In this document: piece by piece, positions 37,700 to 48,175 of the stretch
How positions within the stretch are numbered: the first letter of the stretch is position 1
Layout: each line of letters opens with the position of its first letter
Assembly: GCF_900115465.1 (NCBI RefSeq)
Contig: NZ_FOWN01000008.1
Span: forward strand, 1-64,000
DNA length: 64,000 bases
Source of the DNA: Halolactibacillus alkaliphilus
GTDB lineage: Bacteria; Bacillota; Bacilli; Bacillales; Amphibacillaceae
Direction: 5' to 3'
Notes under the pieces: generated by a model
What the model saw: only the letters and a program-made list of their open reading frames with translations
Told to the model about the DNA's origin: nothing
The model's database searches: none
Made by a program: the position numbers and the translations under genes

Positions 37700-39283
37700 T
37701 TAGGCTTGATTATACTGATTGACTTCGAATAGATCGATTAACGCTATATCTTCGTGCTTATCCGTAAACCAACGTAAAGCAAAATCATTTTTAAACAAGA
37801 CTAGAAAGTCTCCTTCACGATCTTTCACTAATAGATTTCTATCATCAAATAAAGTGGTATCTACTTGTTGGTCTTTAAGCCAACGCGGAATCCTTTCTCC
37901 CACAGACTCAAACACAACATCCACATTGTATTCATGTTTCATACGATGCTCGAACACTTGATACTGCAGTTCTCCAACCGCACCAATGATATAGTTTTCC
38001 ATTGGGTACGTCGTGAAGAGTTGAATAGCCCCTTCTTGGACCAGTTGTTCTAAGCCTTTTTTAAATTGTTTTGACTTCATTACATTTTTTGCTGTTACAC
38101 GTTTAAATAACTCTGGTGGAAACTGAGGCATTTCGTCGTACTCAAACGTCTGCTTGCCTTCAAGTAGTGTATCGCCAATACGATACACACCAGGATCGTA
38201 AATACCAATAATGTCACCTGGGTAAGCTTCATCCACTGTATCACGACTTGATGCAACAAATTGTTGTGTTTGGTTCAGTTTAAAAGATTTTCCGGTTCTA
38301 GGCAACGTTACTGTCATTCCTCGCTCAAACTTACCAGAACACACGCGAAGAAAAGCTACGCGGTCTCGGTGAGCAGGATTCATATTTGCTTGAATTTTAA
38401 AGATAAACCCCGAAAATTGTTCCTGTATTGGGTCAATTAAGCCTTCGGTTGTCTTGCGCGCTTTCGGTGTAGGTGCTAGGTCGATAAACGTATCAAAAAA
38501 TGTCTCTACACCAAACGGGGCCAACGCACTACCAAAGAAGACAGGTGTTTGATCACCTTTTAATACTTTTTCTATATTAAATTGATCACCTGCTTCATCT
38601 AATAATGACATCTCTTCTTCTGTTTCTTTAAAAGTCGTATCCTCAGTAATTGCTTGATAATCGCCACTATGCAAATCATCAAAGGGGATATAACTTTCGG
38701 GGTCATTTCCATTAAACTTTACAAACTGATTGTTGTAGCGATCTAATATACCAAGGAAACGTTTACCCATACCAACGGGCCAATTCATTGGGTATGTTTC
38801 GATTTCTAATACTTCTTCAATCTGATCCAATAAATCAAAAGGTTCGCGCCCCTCACGATCAAGCTTATTTATAAAAGTAAAAATCGGAATCCCGCGCATC
38901 TTACATACTTTAAATAACTTAATGGTCTGTGCTTCTATTCCTTTTGTCGCATCAATAATCATCACAACACTATCCACTGCCGTAAGCGTACGGTAAGTAT
39001 CTTCACTAAAATCTTCGTGTCCAGGTGTATCTAAAATATTGACTTTATAATCTTTGTAGGGAAAATTCATCACACTTGAAGTTACTGAGATACCCCGTTG
39101 TTTTTCAATTTCCATCCAGTCACTTGTCGCAAACTTACCCGACTTCTTTCCTTTGACTGTTCCAGCTTCTCTAATTAAATTTCCAAACATAAGCAGCTTT
39201 TCTGTCATCGTTGTTTTCCCGGCATCCGGGTGTGAAATAATCGCGAATGTTTTTCGCATATCTGTTTCTTGTTTAATGTGCAT
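37700..39283 (-). CDS. prfC: Peptide chain release factor 3
   Basis: 527-residue translational GTPase that recycles RF1/RF2 from ribosomes. G-motifs: [17 protein letters not shown] near 14, [14 protein letters not shown] near 85, FINKLDREG near 137. The C-terminal domain III ([23 protein letters not shown]-like VQEGAIQLF) is complete. Absent from B. subtilis but found in many other Firmicutes. Start ATG 39283 has AAGGA 8 bases upstream. Confidence 0.95.
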   Translation of the reverse strand: MHIKQETDMRKTFAIISHPDAGKTTMTEKLLMFGNLIREAGTVKGKKSGKFATSDWMEIEKQRGISVTSSVMNFPYKDYKVNILDTPGHEDFSEDTYRTLTAVDSVVMIIDATKGIEAQTIKLFKVCKMRGIPIFTFINKLDREGREPFDLLDQIEEVLEIETYPMNWPVGMGKRFLGILDRYNNQFVKFNGNDPESYIPFDDLHSGDYQAITEDTTFKETEEEMSLLDEAGDQFNIEKVLKGDQTPVFFGSALAPFGVETFFDTFIDLAPTPKARKTTEGLIDPIQEQFSGFIFKIQANMNPAHRDRVAFLRVCSGKFERGMTVTLPRTGKSFKLNQTQQFVASSRDTVDEAYPGDIIGIYDPGVYRIGDTLLEGKQTFEYDEMPQFPPELFKRVTAKNVMKSKQFKKGLEQLVQEGAIQLFTTYPMENYIIGAVGELQYQVFEHRMKHEYNVDVVFESVGERIPRWLKDQQVDTTLFDDRNLLVKDREGDFLVLFKNDFALRWFTDKHEDIALIDLFEVNQYNQA

Positions 39284-39504
39284 TATTTTATTCCTTCTCT
39301 CTTAAGCTAGATACATCTCTATTTTTCATTCGAAAATTTTTACATCAATTAAAATATTGATCGATTGACTCTTTCTACGTTTCTTTACATGTTTTAACCC
39401 CTCACACGTTCGGTTTCTATTGACTCTGTAATTGAAAGTAGCACAAAACAAGAAAAAAAGTCAATGACTAATCGCCTGAAGTGATGCTTTAATCCTTAAA
39501 AATT

Positions 39505-39513
39505 TGTTATAAT
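39505..39513 (+). promoter_or_regulatory. Extended -10 promoter of the SNF2 helicase gene
   Basis: TGTTATAAT (39505-39513), 33 bases before the start; no clear -35 box. Confidence 0.55.
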
Positions 39514-39546
39514 AGTTAGATAGCATTTTTTTAAAGGGGATACATT

Positions 39547-42500
39547 ATGCCACGAATGATTTTTGAACCGAAAGAAATTATGAAATTAACAGGGCAACGT
39601 TTTTATCGTCGCGGCCTTGATTATTATAAAAAAGGGCGCGTGAATCATTTAAGTTATAATCAAGCGATTAACATGTGGAAAGCAGATGTACGAGGAAGTG
39701 AAAACTTCCATGTGAATATATTTGTATATGATGATTATGATATTGAAACGCGCTGCACTTGTCCAGCTTTTCATACGCATGGAACTTGTAAACATATTGC
39801 TGCTGTGTTACTTGCAATTAGTAAGCACCAGCAACCACACTTAGAGTCAATGGAGCCCGACAGGAAAAAGAGTGACCCATACTCTTTACGCTTGCTTGAT
39901 GCTTTTAAACAAACCACGTTGACTCACGATAAAGAAGTATTACAAGTACATTACCAAATTAGTGAAGTAAGTCCGTCATTTACCGAAGAAAAAAGAATTG
40001 TTATCGGATTACACGTAGGTGAAACAAAGCCATTTATTATTAAAGATATCCGAGAATTTATTGAAGCAACTTATTACAAACAAAGCTATGCGATCACAGA
40101 AAAGTTTACCTATCAGCCTGAAAAACATACATTTACTAAAACAGATAAGGAAATTTTACGATTACTGCAACAAGCATTAATCCATGAGCGTACGTATAAA
40201 GATTTATATACAGATCAACAACAACGCTTGATTATTGTCCCACCTTATGTATTTAAAGATTTGTTTGCGTATATTCAAACACAATCGCTCACACTTAAAA
40301 CGGATAACCAAAAAGAATATAGCAACTTATCGTTAGAACCGCTGGATGGGCAGATGACGTTCACTATTGATACAAATGCGGAAGGACAAATCATACATTT
40401 TGATGATTTTTTAAGTTACCGTTATTTACCCTACTATCAAGTGTTTATTAAAAAAGCGCATTTTTTCACACTAACAGATGCACAAGCAGCGATTGTCAAT
40501 ACAATGATGAAACAAATGCCAAGACAACTTTCCCAACAATTACTGATTTCGCCGAGTGATTTCCAAGGCTATTTAACCTATGTAAAACCAATGCTTGAAA
40601 GCATTGGTACAGTGAAAATAACTGACGCAGTCAAAGACCGTCTATATGAAGCGCCTCTTGAGGCCCATCTATATTTAGAGTTTATTGGTGAATCACTAGG
40701 TATCACTGTTGATTATCAATACGGTGACTACCGCTTTTCCTTTAATAGTTCCACTAAAGAAACCGAACAAATTGTTGTGCGTGACGTAAAGGAAGAAGAG
40801 CGCATTATAGAACACTTACGACAATTTGGCTTTCAATATGTCAATCAACGCTTTCAGCTATTTCATGTCGATAAAATTTACGATTTTATCTTGGATGTAG
40901 TCCCGGAACTCAAACAAGTGTATCATGTTTATTTATCTGATCAATTAAAAACACTTGTTAACGAGGAGGCCATTCAATTTGACCCATCGATTCGCTTTAA
41001 TGACCGTCTCAACGTGCTTGCTATTGATTTTGATATTGCTGGGATTAACGACCAAGATTTACATGAATTAATGAAAGCTCTTATTGAAAAAAAACGTTAT
41101 TATAGACCTAAACAGGGCCCAATTGTCGATTTAGAAGATGAGGCGTTTAAACAGTTTAAAGCTTTTGCAGAATCACTTAAACTTAAGGCTAGTCATGTAA
41201 AAAAAGATGGGATTAATTTAAGCCCCGCACACGCAACAATCGTTGATGATTATTTTAGAGATACAACACAGTATGAAACATCTTTCCAAACGCTGATGAA
41301 TGATTTATCTAATCAAACCAATAAAACGTACCCCCTGCCAGCTATTCAGGCTGATTTGCGCGATTATCAATATGTCGGCTATCAGTGGTTTAAAGCACTA
41401 AGCACCTATCATTTAGGGGGCATACTAGCAGATGAAATGGGGCTAGGTAAAACGCTTCAAACAATAACTTATATCTTAAGTGATTATGAAGAAAAAAATA
41501 ACACAAAAAGTTTGATCGTCGCACCGTCATCTCTTATTTACAATTGGAAAAAAGAATTCGAGCGCTTTGCTTCTGAACTGAGTATCCAAGTTGTAACAGG
41601 TTCACAAGCTGAACGGAAAAGCATCCTTAATCATACAACAGCCGATGTATTAATCACATCCTATCCGCTATTACGACAAGATATCAAACATTATGAAGGT
41701 ATTTCTTTTACTCATTTTATTTTAGATGAGGCACAAGCTATTAAAAATCATTTAACTCAAACAGCTAAGGCTGCTCGAGCTATTGTCGCAACGCATCGTT
41801 TCGCCTTGAGTGGGACACCAATTGAAAACCGCTTAGAAGAACTCTGGTCTATATTCCAAACGCTCTCTCCGGGATTCCTAGGAACAAAAAAGTATTTTCT
41901 CTCATTGGATACTGTAGCGATTAAACAAATGGTGCGCCCTTTTATATTAAGAAGACTAAAAACTGACGTACTAAAAGACTTACCTGAGAAATTTGAATAC
42001 GAAAAATATACAGACTTAACAACTGAACAAAAACAAGTCTATCTTATGTATGTAAATAAAATAAAGGACACGATTAACCAAGGCGCATTCAACGAAAATA
42101 AATTGGACATTCTCTCAGGTCTCACGAGATTAAGACAAATTTGTTGCCACCCTAGTTTATTCTTAGAAAACTATTCCGGTCATTCTGGTAAGCTAGAGTT
42201 ATTGACTACTCTTTTGACCCAACTAAAAGAAGAAAATCGCCGTGTCTTATTATTTTCGCAGTTTCCAAGCATGTTGAAAATAATTGCTGAAAATCTCCCT
42301 TCACTCGGTCTAGATCATTTCTTTCTTGATGGTCAAACACCTTCTCTTGAACGATTAGAAAAGGTTGATCGTTTCAATCAAGGTGAGAAAGACTTGTTTT
42401 TAATCTCATTAAAAGCAGGTGGGACAGGACTCAATTTAACTGGAGCTGATACCGTCATTCTCTTTGATTTATGGTGGAACCCTGCCGTTGAACAACAAGC

Positions 42501-42708
42501 AGCAGGCCGAGCACACCGTATTGGGCAAACAAAGAAAGTAGAAGTTATTCGCCTAATTACGGAAGGAACAATTGAAGAAAAAATCTTCAACCTCCAACAA
42601 AAAAAACGTGCACTTGTTAATGAAATTATTGAGCCCGGAGAAACATTACTTTCATCATTAACAAAAGATGATATTTTGTCCCTTTTATCAGTGGACACAG
42701 AACTATGA
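39547..42708 (+). CDS. SWIM-finger SNF2-family helicase/ATPase
   Basis: 1053 residues. N-terminal SWIM zinc finger Cys70-x-Cys72-x8-Cys81-x-His83, a long middle region (bacterial SNF2 associated), then the SNF2 ATPase: ILADEMGLGKTLQTI near 627, DEAQ box at 727-730, SGTPIENRLEELWSIF, and in the second lobe AGGTGLNLTGADTVILFDLW and QQAAGRAHRIGQ. Likely a DNA translocase that remodels protein-DNA or RNA polymerase complexes. Stands alone, with its own promoter and terminator. Closest B. subtilis relative in architecture is YwqA. Confidence 0.9.
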   Translation: MPRMIFEPKEIMKLTGQRFYRRGLDYYKKGRVNHLSYNQAINMWKADVRGSENFHVNIFVYDDYDIETRCTCPAFHTHGTCKHIAAVLLAISKHQQPHLESMEPDRKKSDPYSLRLLDAFKQTTLTHDKEVLQVHYQISEVSPSFTEEKRIVIGLHVGETKPFIIKDIREFIEATYYKQSYAITEKFTYQPEKHTFTKTDKEILRLLQQALIHERTYKDLYTDQQQRLIIVPPYVFKDLFAYIQTQSLTLKTDNQKEYSNLSLEPLDGQMTFTIDTNAEGQIIHFDDFLSYRYLPYYQVFIKKAHFFTLTDAQAAIVNTMMKQMPRQLSQQLLISPSDFQGYLTYVKPMLESIGTVKITDAVKDRLYEAPLEAHLYLEFIGESLGITVDYQYGDYRFSFNSSTKETEQIVVRDVKEEERIIEHLRQFGFQYVNQRFQLFHVDKIYDFILDVVPELKQVYHVYLSDQLKTLVNEEAIQFDPSIRFNDRLNVLAIDFDIAGINDQDLHELMKALIEKKRYYRPKQGPIVDLEDEAFKQFKAFAESLKLKASHVKKDGINLSPAHATIVDDYFRDTTQYETSFQTLMNDLSNQTNKTYPLPAIQADLRDYQYVGYQWFKALSTYHLGGILADEMGLGKTLQTITYILSDYEEKNNTKSLIVAPSSLIYNWKKEFERFASELSIQVVTGSQAERKSILNHTTADVLITSYPLLRQDIKHYEGISFTHFILDEAQAIKNHLTQTAKAARAIVATHRFALSGTPIENRLEELWSIFQTLSPGFLGTKKYFLSLDTVAIKQMVRPFILRRLKTDVLKDLPEKFEYEKYTDLTTEQKQVYLMYVNKIKDTINQGAFNENKLDILSGLTRLRQICCHPSLFLENYSGHSGKLELLTTLLTQLKEENRRVLLFSQFPSMLKIIAENLPSLGLDHFFLDGQTPSLERLEKVDRFNQGEKDLFLISLKAGGTGLNLTGADTVILFDLWWNPAVEQQAAGRAHRIGQTKKVEVIRLITEGTIEEKIFNLQQKKRALVNEIIEPGETLLSSLTKDDILSLLSVDTEL

Positions 42709-42727
42709 ATTATAAACTCCAACTACT

Positions 42728-42754
42728 AAAAAACAGCCGAATTGGCTGTTTTTT
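42728..42754. terminator. Bidirectional terminator between helicase and minJ-like gene
   Basis: AAAAAACAGCC (42728-42738) pairs with GGCTGTTTTTT (42744-42754), 5-base loop; T-runs on both strands. Confidence 0.9.
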
Positions 42755-42766
42755 CTGTAGTATGCA

Positions 42767-43924
42767 TTATCCTTCAACAAATACTAAACCTAGTTGATGA
42801 TGATCCCCTTCATAGTTCGCCCGCTGAGCAAAACGAATTTCGCCATCAAGGTTGTAGATTTCAAGTTTACAAAAAGCTAAATTTGACTGGAGCGCTTCAT
42901 AAAACTCAGCAGCGGTTGTAACATAACAGCCATTGACTTTTGAAATGACTTCTCCTGTCTCTATCCCCATCTCACTTGCCGGCGAAAACGGATGAACAGC
43001 AAGGACTTTCAAGCCTTTGGTTGAAGGTGCGTATAATGAGGTGCCGTTTGCTTCTTGTTGTCTAGTTAAATAAAGCAACACCTCACGACCAATTAAGCCA
43101 ACAACAACACTTAAAAGAATAAGGGGTGCATATAAAAAGCCGAGTAAACTTAAGGTTATAACAAGAAGACCTAAAAGTAGCAAGCGTCTCACAAGCCAAC
43201 GACTAAAATCTGTTGGGCGTCTCGTGGAAATAACATGTTCTAATCCTAATAGTAAAGGAAAAATGATGAACCCATAACTTTCACCTTGATAATTAAACAC
43301 GGGCCACCAATCAAAGAACAACGTTAAGTCGCCAATAGGCCAAATAAAAATCAGCGGCAATAAGGCCAGTTTTTTTATGCGATGTTGCCCCATCGGTTTA
43401 CCTCTTGCGCCAATGAAGCGTTCTGGAAATGTTTGATCATTTCTTGTCCGTGTCAGTAGAAAGGCTTCCACTAACATAAATAACCCCATCAAACTTGTGA
43501 AGATAATCCAATGATCTAATGTAAGTGTTACTTTTAAACTATTTGGTAAATAAGGTTCAAAGTAAGGATAAAATAACCATGTTAAACTGCTTGAACCAAA
43601 AATATACACACTATTTAACCAACTAAATTTACCTGATAAAGAAAAGATTAGCGAGTAAAAAATCAAAAGGACGATCATCAATGGCGGTAAAAATATTCCT
43701 AAACCAATAAATAGAATGCCAAGAAGAACACTTACAATCAGTCCAATTCTTTTTAATCCATACCATTCATCTAATGTAGGAAATACCTTATAACCAAATG
43801 TTACTCTCTCTTTTTCAACGCGCTTCTTTGATGATATGTAAATTAATATAAAAAACCAATAAAACAATGGATTCAGAAAGAACCAACCTAGAGCCTTTAA
43901 TAATTCTATTACTATCTGTTCCAC
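42767..43924 (-). CDS. minJ: MinJ-like PDZ-domain membrane protein
   Basis: 385 residues: about seven to eight transmembrane segments (1-290) followed by a cytoplasmic C-terminal PDZ domain (about 298-385; LKVLAVHPFSPASEMGIETG, VISKVNG). In B. subtilis MinJ bridges DivIVA and MinD at the poles and division septum. Length (397 in B. subtilis) and the neighbour ctpB support this; swrA, found between them in B. subtilis, is missing. Confidence 0.8.
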   Translation of the reverse strand: MEQIVIELLKALGWFFLNPLFYWFFILIYISSKKRVEKERVTFGYKVFPTLDEWYGLKRIGLIVSVLLGILFIGLGIFLPPLMIVLLIFYSLIFSLSGKFSWLNSVYIFGSSSLTWLFYPYFEPYLPNSLKVTLTLDHWIIFTSLMGLFMLVEAFLLTRTRNDQTFPERFIGARGKPMGQHRIKKLALLPLIFIWPIGDLTLFFDWWPVFNYQGESYGFIIFPLLLGLEHVISTRRPTDFSRWLVRRLLLLGLLVITLSLLGFLYAPLILLSVVVGLIGREVLLYLTRQQEANGTSLYAPSTKGLKVLAVHPFSPASEMGIETGEVISKVNGCYVTTAAEFYEALQSNLAFCKLEIYNLDGEIRFAQRANYEGDHHQLGLVFVEG

Positions 43925-44017
43925 GTGCTCAACTCACTTTCTTTACAGCATAGGTACATTTTTTGGCATTCGGTTTTTTAATTCTTAAAACCCGCCTTTT
44001 TCATACTATATCATATT

Positions 44018-44031
44018 TTAAAGCGCTTTAG
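44018..44031. promoter_or_regulatory. cre-like palindrome upstream of minJ-like gene
   Basis: TTAAAGCGCTTTAG shares the core AAAGCGCTTT with the CcpA site consensus TGAAAGCGCTTTCA but differs at the outer positions. It sits between the ctpB terminator and the minJ-like gene. Confidence 0.25.
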
Positions 44032-44033
44032 CT

Positions 44034-44081
44034 AAAAAAATAGAAAAACCTAGGAAGACATCACGTCGCTAGGTTTTTCTA
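44034..44081 (-). terminator. Terminator of ctpB
   Basis: TAGAAAAACCTAG (44041-44053) pairs perfectly with CTAGGTTTTTCTA (44069-44081); the minus strand continues with seven Ts. Confidence 0.85.
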
Positions 44082-44097
44082 CTTCTTATCTCATACA

Positions 44098-45576
44098 TTA
44101 TTTAATAATTGACTCAATGGCACGTTCTTTTTGACGATCGTCTTGGCCGCTGCGTATCCGCTCAATAATACGTGTTTGTATTAAATCTGCTGTTTGCTGA
44201 TCTAGTTCACCAGTTCCTGTTAATTCTTCATCTGCTTGAAATGCTTGAAGAGCCTTGGCCGTTTCTTCTGAGAAATAACCATCGTTTCGATCCAGCTTAT
44301 AACCTAATCCTTCCAACATGACTTGCATAAACCTCACCTGATTTGATACGGTATCAGGACGTAATGTATCTTCTAAAACAATAGGGGAGGAGTAATAGTA
44401 ATCAGGTTGCTTAACGTCAATCGTTGGTTCTACACCCACTTCATGAATTGACGTTCCTTCAGCAGATAACCAGTTCATAACTGTTAGTTTAATTGAACTA
44501 CCATCACCCATTGGTACTGTTGTTTGAACCGTCCCTTTACCGAAGCTCGTTTGACCAACAACATTCGCGCCTACTGCTTCTTTTAGTGATATCGCCAGAA
44601 TCTCAGAAGCTGAAGCACTACCTTCATCAATCAAAACCGTTAGGGGATATGGTTTCTCTTCATCTAAATTAGAAAAGAATCTTTCTTTTTCACCATTGCC
44701 ATCTTCCCACTGCATATATGGCCGATCACTCGGAATAAATTCACGTAACATTTCTTGCACAACCTCAAGTAATCCACCTGGATTACCACGAACGTCAATG
44801 ATTAATCCGTCAATACCTTCCGCCTCAAGTGCTGATAACTCTTCTAAAAACCTGTTAGCCGTATTCTCAGAGAAATTAGTAATTTCAATATAACCAAGAG
44901 ATTGATCATCTTTTTCGATAAGGTCACGATACACCGTCTCTAAAGGAATTTTATCTCGTATGATTGTGAAAGGTATCAATTCTTCAGAATTAGCACGTTT
45001 CACTTCTATCACAACTTCTGATCCTTTTTCACCACGAATTCTTGTAACAGCTTCTAATAAGTCTAACCCTTCAGTTGATTCACCTTCAATGGTTATTACT
45101 TGATCGTTAGGACGCAATCCCGCTTTTTCAGCTGGTGAATCTTTAAGTGGCGAGACAATCGTCACAACACCGTTCACCATACTTACTTCCGCTCCGATGC
45201 CTTCAAATGATGCTTCAATTTGTTCATTAAACGACTTCATTGTCTCAACATTTAAATACTCACTGTAGGGGTCACCTAAGCTATTTAACATGCCGCTGAT
45301 TGCACCTTCAATTAATTGCTCGTCGGTCACATCATTTAAATAGTTAGATTGAATTTGATTAAATGCTTGAACTACCTTTGGTAGTTGTACTGACTCAGAC
45401 AGTTCATTTAACATGTCTGTATACTGTTCTTCGGTAATACCTGTCGTTTCTAATTGACTCTCATCTACGAATAACCACTCAGTAACCGCAAAACTTATAC
45501 CGCCACCTAATATTAATGCAGTCATTAATAATACAATCAATACGCTTTTTTTCACACGCAAAACGGACCACTCCAC
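44098..45576 (-). CDS. ctpB: Carboxy-terminal processing protease CtpB (S41)
   Basis: 492 residues: N-terminal membrane anchor (about 10-30), PDZ domain (about 110-190; VVTIVSPLKDSPAEKAGLRP), S41 protease core with nucleophile in LIDEGSASASEILAISL near 320 and the Lys in TSFGKGTVQT, then a C-terminal peptidoglycan-binding domain (about 415-470). Acts outside the membrane; in B. subtilis CtpB cuts SpoIVFA during sporulation. The start is uncertain: GTG 45576 has no clear ribosome site, while a TTG at 45561 has GGAG 9 bases upstream. Own terminator follows. Confidence 0.88.
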   Translation of the reverse strand: MEWSVLRVKKSVLIVLLMTALILGGGISFAVTEWLFVDESQLETTGITEEQYTDMLNELSESVQLPKVVQAFNQIQSNYLNDVTDEQLIEGAISGMLNSLGDPYSEYLNVETMKSFNEQIEASFEGIGAEVSMVNGVVTIVSPLKDSPAEKAGLRPNDQVITIEGESTEGLDLLEAVTRIRGEKGSEVVIEVKRANSEELIPFTIIRDKIPLETVYRDLIEKDDQSLGYIEITNFSENTANRFLEELSALEAEGIDGLIIDVRGNPGGLLEVVQEMLREFIPSDRPYMQWEDGNGEKERFFSNLDEEKPYPLTVLIDEGSASASEILAISLKEAVGANVVGQTSFGKGTVQTTVPMGDGSSIKLTVMNWLSAEGTSIHEVGVEPTIDVKQPDYYYSSPIVLEDTLRPDTVSNQVRFMQVMLEGLGYKLDRNDGYFSEETAKALQAFQADEELTGTGELDQQTADLIQTRIIERIRSGQDDRQKERAIESIIK

Positions 45577-45634
45577 ATCTATGACATTTACTTTTATATG
45601 TTTTTAGTCTAACATATTTTAATTCATAACGATA

Positions 45635-45672
45635 TGAAAAAGGCATCTCGCTAGTGCGTGATGCCTTTTTCA
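45635..45672 (-). terminator. Terminator of ftsE-ftsX-M23 operon
   Basis: TGAAAAAGGCAT (45635-45646) pairs perfectly with ATGCCTTTTTCA (45661-45672), 14-base loop. Confidence 0.8.
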
Positions 45673-45720
45673 CTTCATTTAATACGACATAAGTTTATTT
45701 AAAAATCGCTATTTCTATGC

Positions 45721-47220
45721 TTAGTAAAGATAGTTTGCTGGGTTAACGGCGTTTGCATGTGCCCAACCACCGATGTGTACCTCAAAGTGTAAGTGTTGGC
45801 CTGTTCCTACACCCGTGCTCCCCATTAAAGCGATTTGTTGTCCACGTGAGACAGTCTGACCAGGTCTTACTGTTGTTGAACCTGACCGCAAGTGCGCATA
45901 AAAAGTTGTGACTTGCTGTCTGTTTCCGTCACCATTAAGATCAATGTAATGCGTGATAAGAATCGCATCACCATAACCGTTCATTCGACCATCAAATTCT
46001 GTATACGTGTCCACAACGACACCAGCTTCTGCTGCATAAATTTGTTGTGTGCCTGGGGCAGCGATATCCATACCACGGTGAGGTCTTACTACGCCTGTAA
46101 CCGGGTGCACACGATTAGGGTTAAACGCTGAAGTTACACGACGCGTTGATGCAGGCCAATGTAAAATCGGGCCACTCCCATTATCAGTGCTTGGCGGTGT
46201 GGTACCTGCATTTGCTCCATTATTTGTACCACTATCACCACCCGACGCACTTTCACTATCGTTATCTTGTTCTTGACTTAATAACTCCTCTTCTTGACGC
46301 TTTCTTTCAGCCTCTTTTGCTGCTTCTTCAGCAAGTTTAATCGCCTGTTGTAAAGCCGACGCTTCTTTTCGTTTAATTTCTTGCTGATCAGCAAGTGTGA
46401 CTTTATATTCTTCAAGGTCCGCATGTTCTTCTTCTAATTGAACCATTAAGTTTGATTGATTCGTACGCTGAATATTTAGTTCGTTCTGTAATTCTGTAAG
46501 TTCTTGTCTTTGTGCAACAAGTGTCGCCTTTTTAGACTCAAGCTCTTTTTTTGCTGCTGTTAATTCATCACGTTTAGTTTCTAAACTCGCTTGTTTTTCT
46601 TCTACTTCTACACGCTTAGACTCTAAATCTAGTTTATCTTGGCGTTGTGCTTCCATAATATTCTTATCAGAATCTAAAATTTTTGTGACAGCTGTTAAAC
46701 GCGAAATAAAATCTCCAAAACTTTGTGCGCTAAATACTAACTCTAAATAGGAAGAGTTTCCACCTGAGCGTTGCATTGAGCGAAGGCGTGAACTGATAAG
46801 CTCTTGTCTTTGTTCGATACGTTGCATCAAATCTTCTATATCATTATTTAATACAACAATTTCTTCTTCTGTTTGAGTAATCTCATTTTCTGTTGTCGTT
46901 ATATTAGTTTCAATTGTCGAAATCTCATTTTCAGTTGTTGAAATCTCATTTTGTTTAATTTCAAGTTTATCTGCTGTTACAGCTAAATCTTGGTCTAAAT
47001 CAGCAATCTTAGATTTCACTTGTTTTTGACGCGCTTCATTCGCAGCAATTTTTTCTTCTGCGTTACTTGCATCACTATTGATGCTTTGTCTTTCTGACTC
47101 TAATTCTTTAAGTTCCTGTTTTAAGTCTTCAATCGATTGTGCTACCACAGGTTGTGACAGAGGAACAACGACGTTCACCATTAAAACAGAAATAAATATG
47201 TATACTAACAATTTTTTCAT
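45721..47220 (-). CDS. Secreted coiled-coil M23 peptidase (EnvC/LytM type)
   Basis: 499 residues. Signal peptide MKKLLVYIFISVLMVNVVVP..., coiled coil about 28-280, an acidic Ser/Gly/Asn linker about 285-325, and a LytM/M23 domain about 335-499. Zinc motif residues: HRGMDIAAP near 370 and HLHFEVH near 478. An insert DLNGDGNRQQ resembles a calcium-binding loop. The coiled-coil plus LytM layout and the position right after ftsX suggest it is cleaved-wall activator controlled by FtsEX, like EnvC or PcsB. If the zinc ligands are complete it may itself cut peptidoglycan. Confidence 0.85.
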   Translation of the reverse strand: MKKLLVYIFISVLMVNVVVPLSQPVVAQSIEDLKQELKELESERQSINSDASNAEEKIAANEARQKQVKSKIADLDQDLAVTADKLEIKQNEISTTENEISTIETNITTTENEITQTEEEIVVLNNDIEDLMQRIEQRQELISSRLRSMQRSGGNSSYLELVFSAQSFGDFISRLTAVTKILDSDKNIMEAQRQDKLDLESKRVEVEEKQASLETKRDELTAAKKELESKKATLVAQRQELTELQNELNIQRTNQSNLMVQLEEEHADLEEYKVTLADQQEIKRKEASALQQAIKLAEEAAKEAERKRQEEELLSQEQDNDSESASGGDSGTNNGANAGTTPPSTDNGSGPILHWPASTRRVTSAFNPNRVHPVTGVVRPHRGMDIAAPGTQQIYAAEAGVVVDTYTEFDGRMNGYGDAILITHYIDLNGDGNRQQVTTFYAHLRSGSTTVRPGQTVSRGQQIALMGSTGVGTGQHLHFEVHIGGWAHANAVNPANYLY

Positions 47221-47281
47221 TATGCCAACTCCTTATTTCTTGTTTTATTATTGATGAAGTAAATGGCGCAAAGCGCGCCAT

Positions 47282-48175
47282 TTAAATCTTTAAGAATTTA
47301 CGTACACTCATTACACTACCCCAAACACCGATGACAACACCGATCATAACAACAATACCAGACACTTGCCACACAAATGGCGCAAACGGAATTAATGTAA
47401 CAAAGTCAAATTGATTAACTGCTACAATATTTTGTTCAAGATAATAATAACCACCAACGATAAACCCAATTGGTACAAGACTTCCGAGGAAACCGAGTAA
47501 AAGTCCTTCTACAAAGAATGGCCAACGAATAAACCATTTGGTCGCACCAACAAGTTGCATAATCTCAATTTCTTTACGTCTTGCGAAAATAGTAATTTTA
47601 ATCGTATTTGAAATTAAGAATATGGCTGTAAAGACAAGGGCAACAATTAACACCAACCCGATATTTCGTGCATAGGCATTAAAATCAAACAAATTCTGCA
47701 CAAAATCCTCACCAAAATTAACATCTTCTACATGATCAAATGTGGCAATTTCTTCTGCGACATTGACCGTTTCAGTTGGGTCAACTAACTTAACAACATA
47801 GGCATCATTTAGTGGGTTTTCTTGATCAATTAAACCAAAAACATCTCCCTCATCACCTAAGCCCGACATCAATCTTTCGAGTTCTTCTTCTTTCGTTGAA
47901 AACGTCACGCTTTGGATATTATCCAGTCGTTCAATGGCTTCACCGACAGCGATCGTTTCTTCCTCGTTAGCGGTTAAGTCAACTAATACTTTTATTTCAA
48001 CATCTTCTTCAAGGTTCTCTGCAATATGGTTAATATTTAAAAGCAACACAAGAAAAGCACCCACTAGTATGAGGGTTGTTGTCACAGCCCCAATAGAGGC
48101 AAGTGTCATCCAACTGTTGCGCCAAGTATTTTTAAATCCTTCTCTAATATGTCGTTTAAACGTTCTAGCTCTCAT
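47282..48175 (-). CDS. ftsX: Cell division ABC-like permease FtsX
   Basis: 297 residues from ATG 48175, which has GAGGTGA 8 bases upstream and gives the B. subtilis length; the longer frame only repeats ftsE sequence. N-terminal RHIREGFKNTWRNSWMT, four transmembrane segments, an extracellular loop about 50-170, and the FtsX core IFARRKEIEIMQLVGATKWF near 215. Together with FtsE it gates peptidoglycan hydrolases across the membrane. Overlaps ftsE by 11 bases. Confidence 0.94.
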   Translation of the reverse strand: MRARTFKRHIREGFKNTWRNSWMTLASIGAVTTTLILVGAFLVLLLNINHIAENLEEDVEIKVLVDLTANEEETIAVGEAIERLDNIQSVTFSTKEEELERLMSGLGDEGDVFGLIDQENPLNDAYVVKLVDPTETVNVAEEIATFDHVEDVNFGEDFVQNLFDFNAYARNIGLVLIVALVFTAIFLISNTIKITIFARRKEIEIMQLVGATKWFIRWPFFVEGLLLGFLGSLVPIGFIVGGYYYLEQNIVAVNQFDFVTLIPFAPFVWQVSGIVVMIGVVIGVWGSVMSVRKFLKI

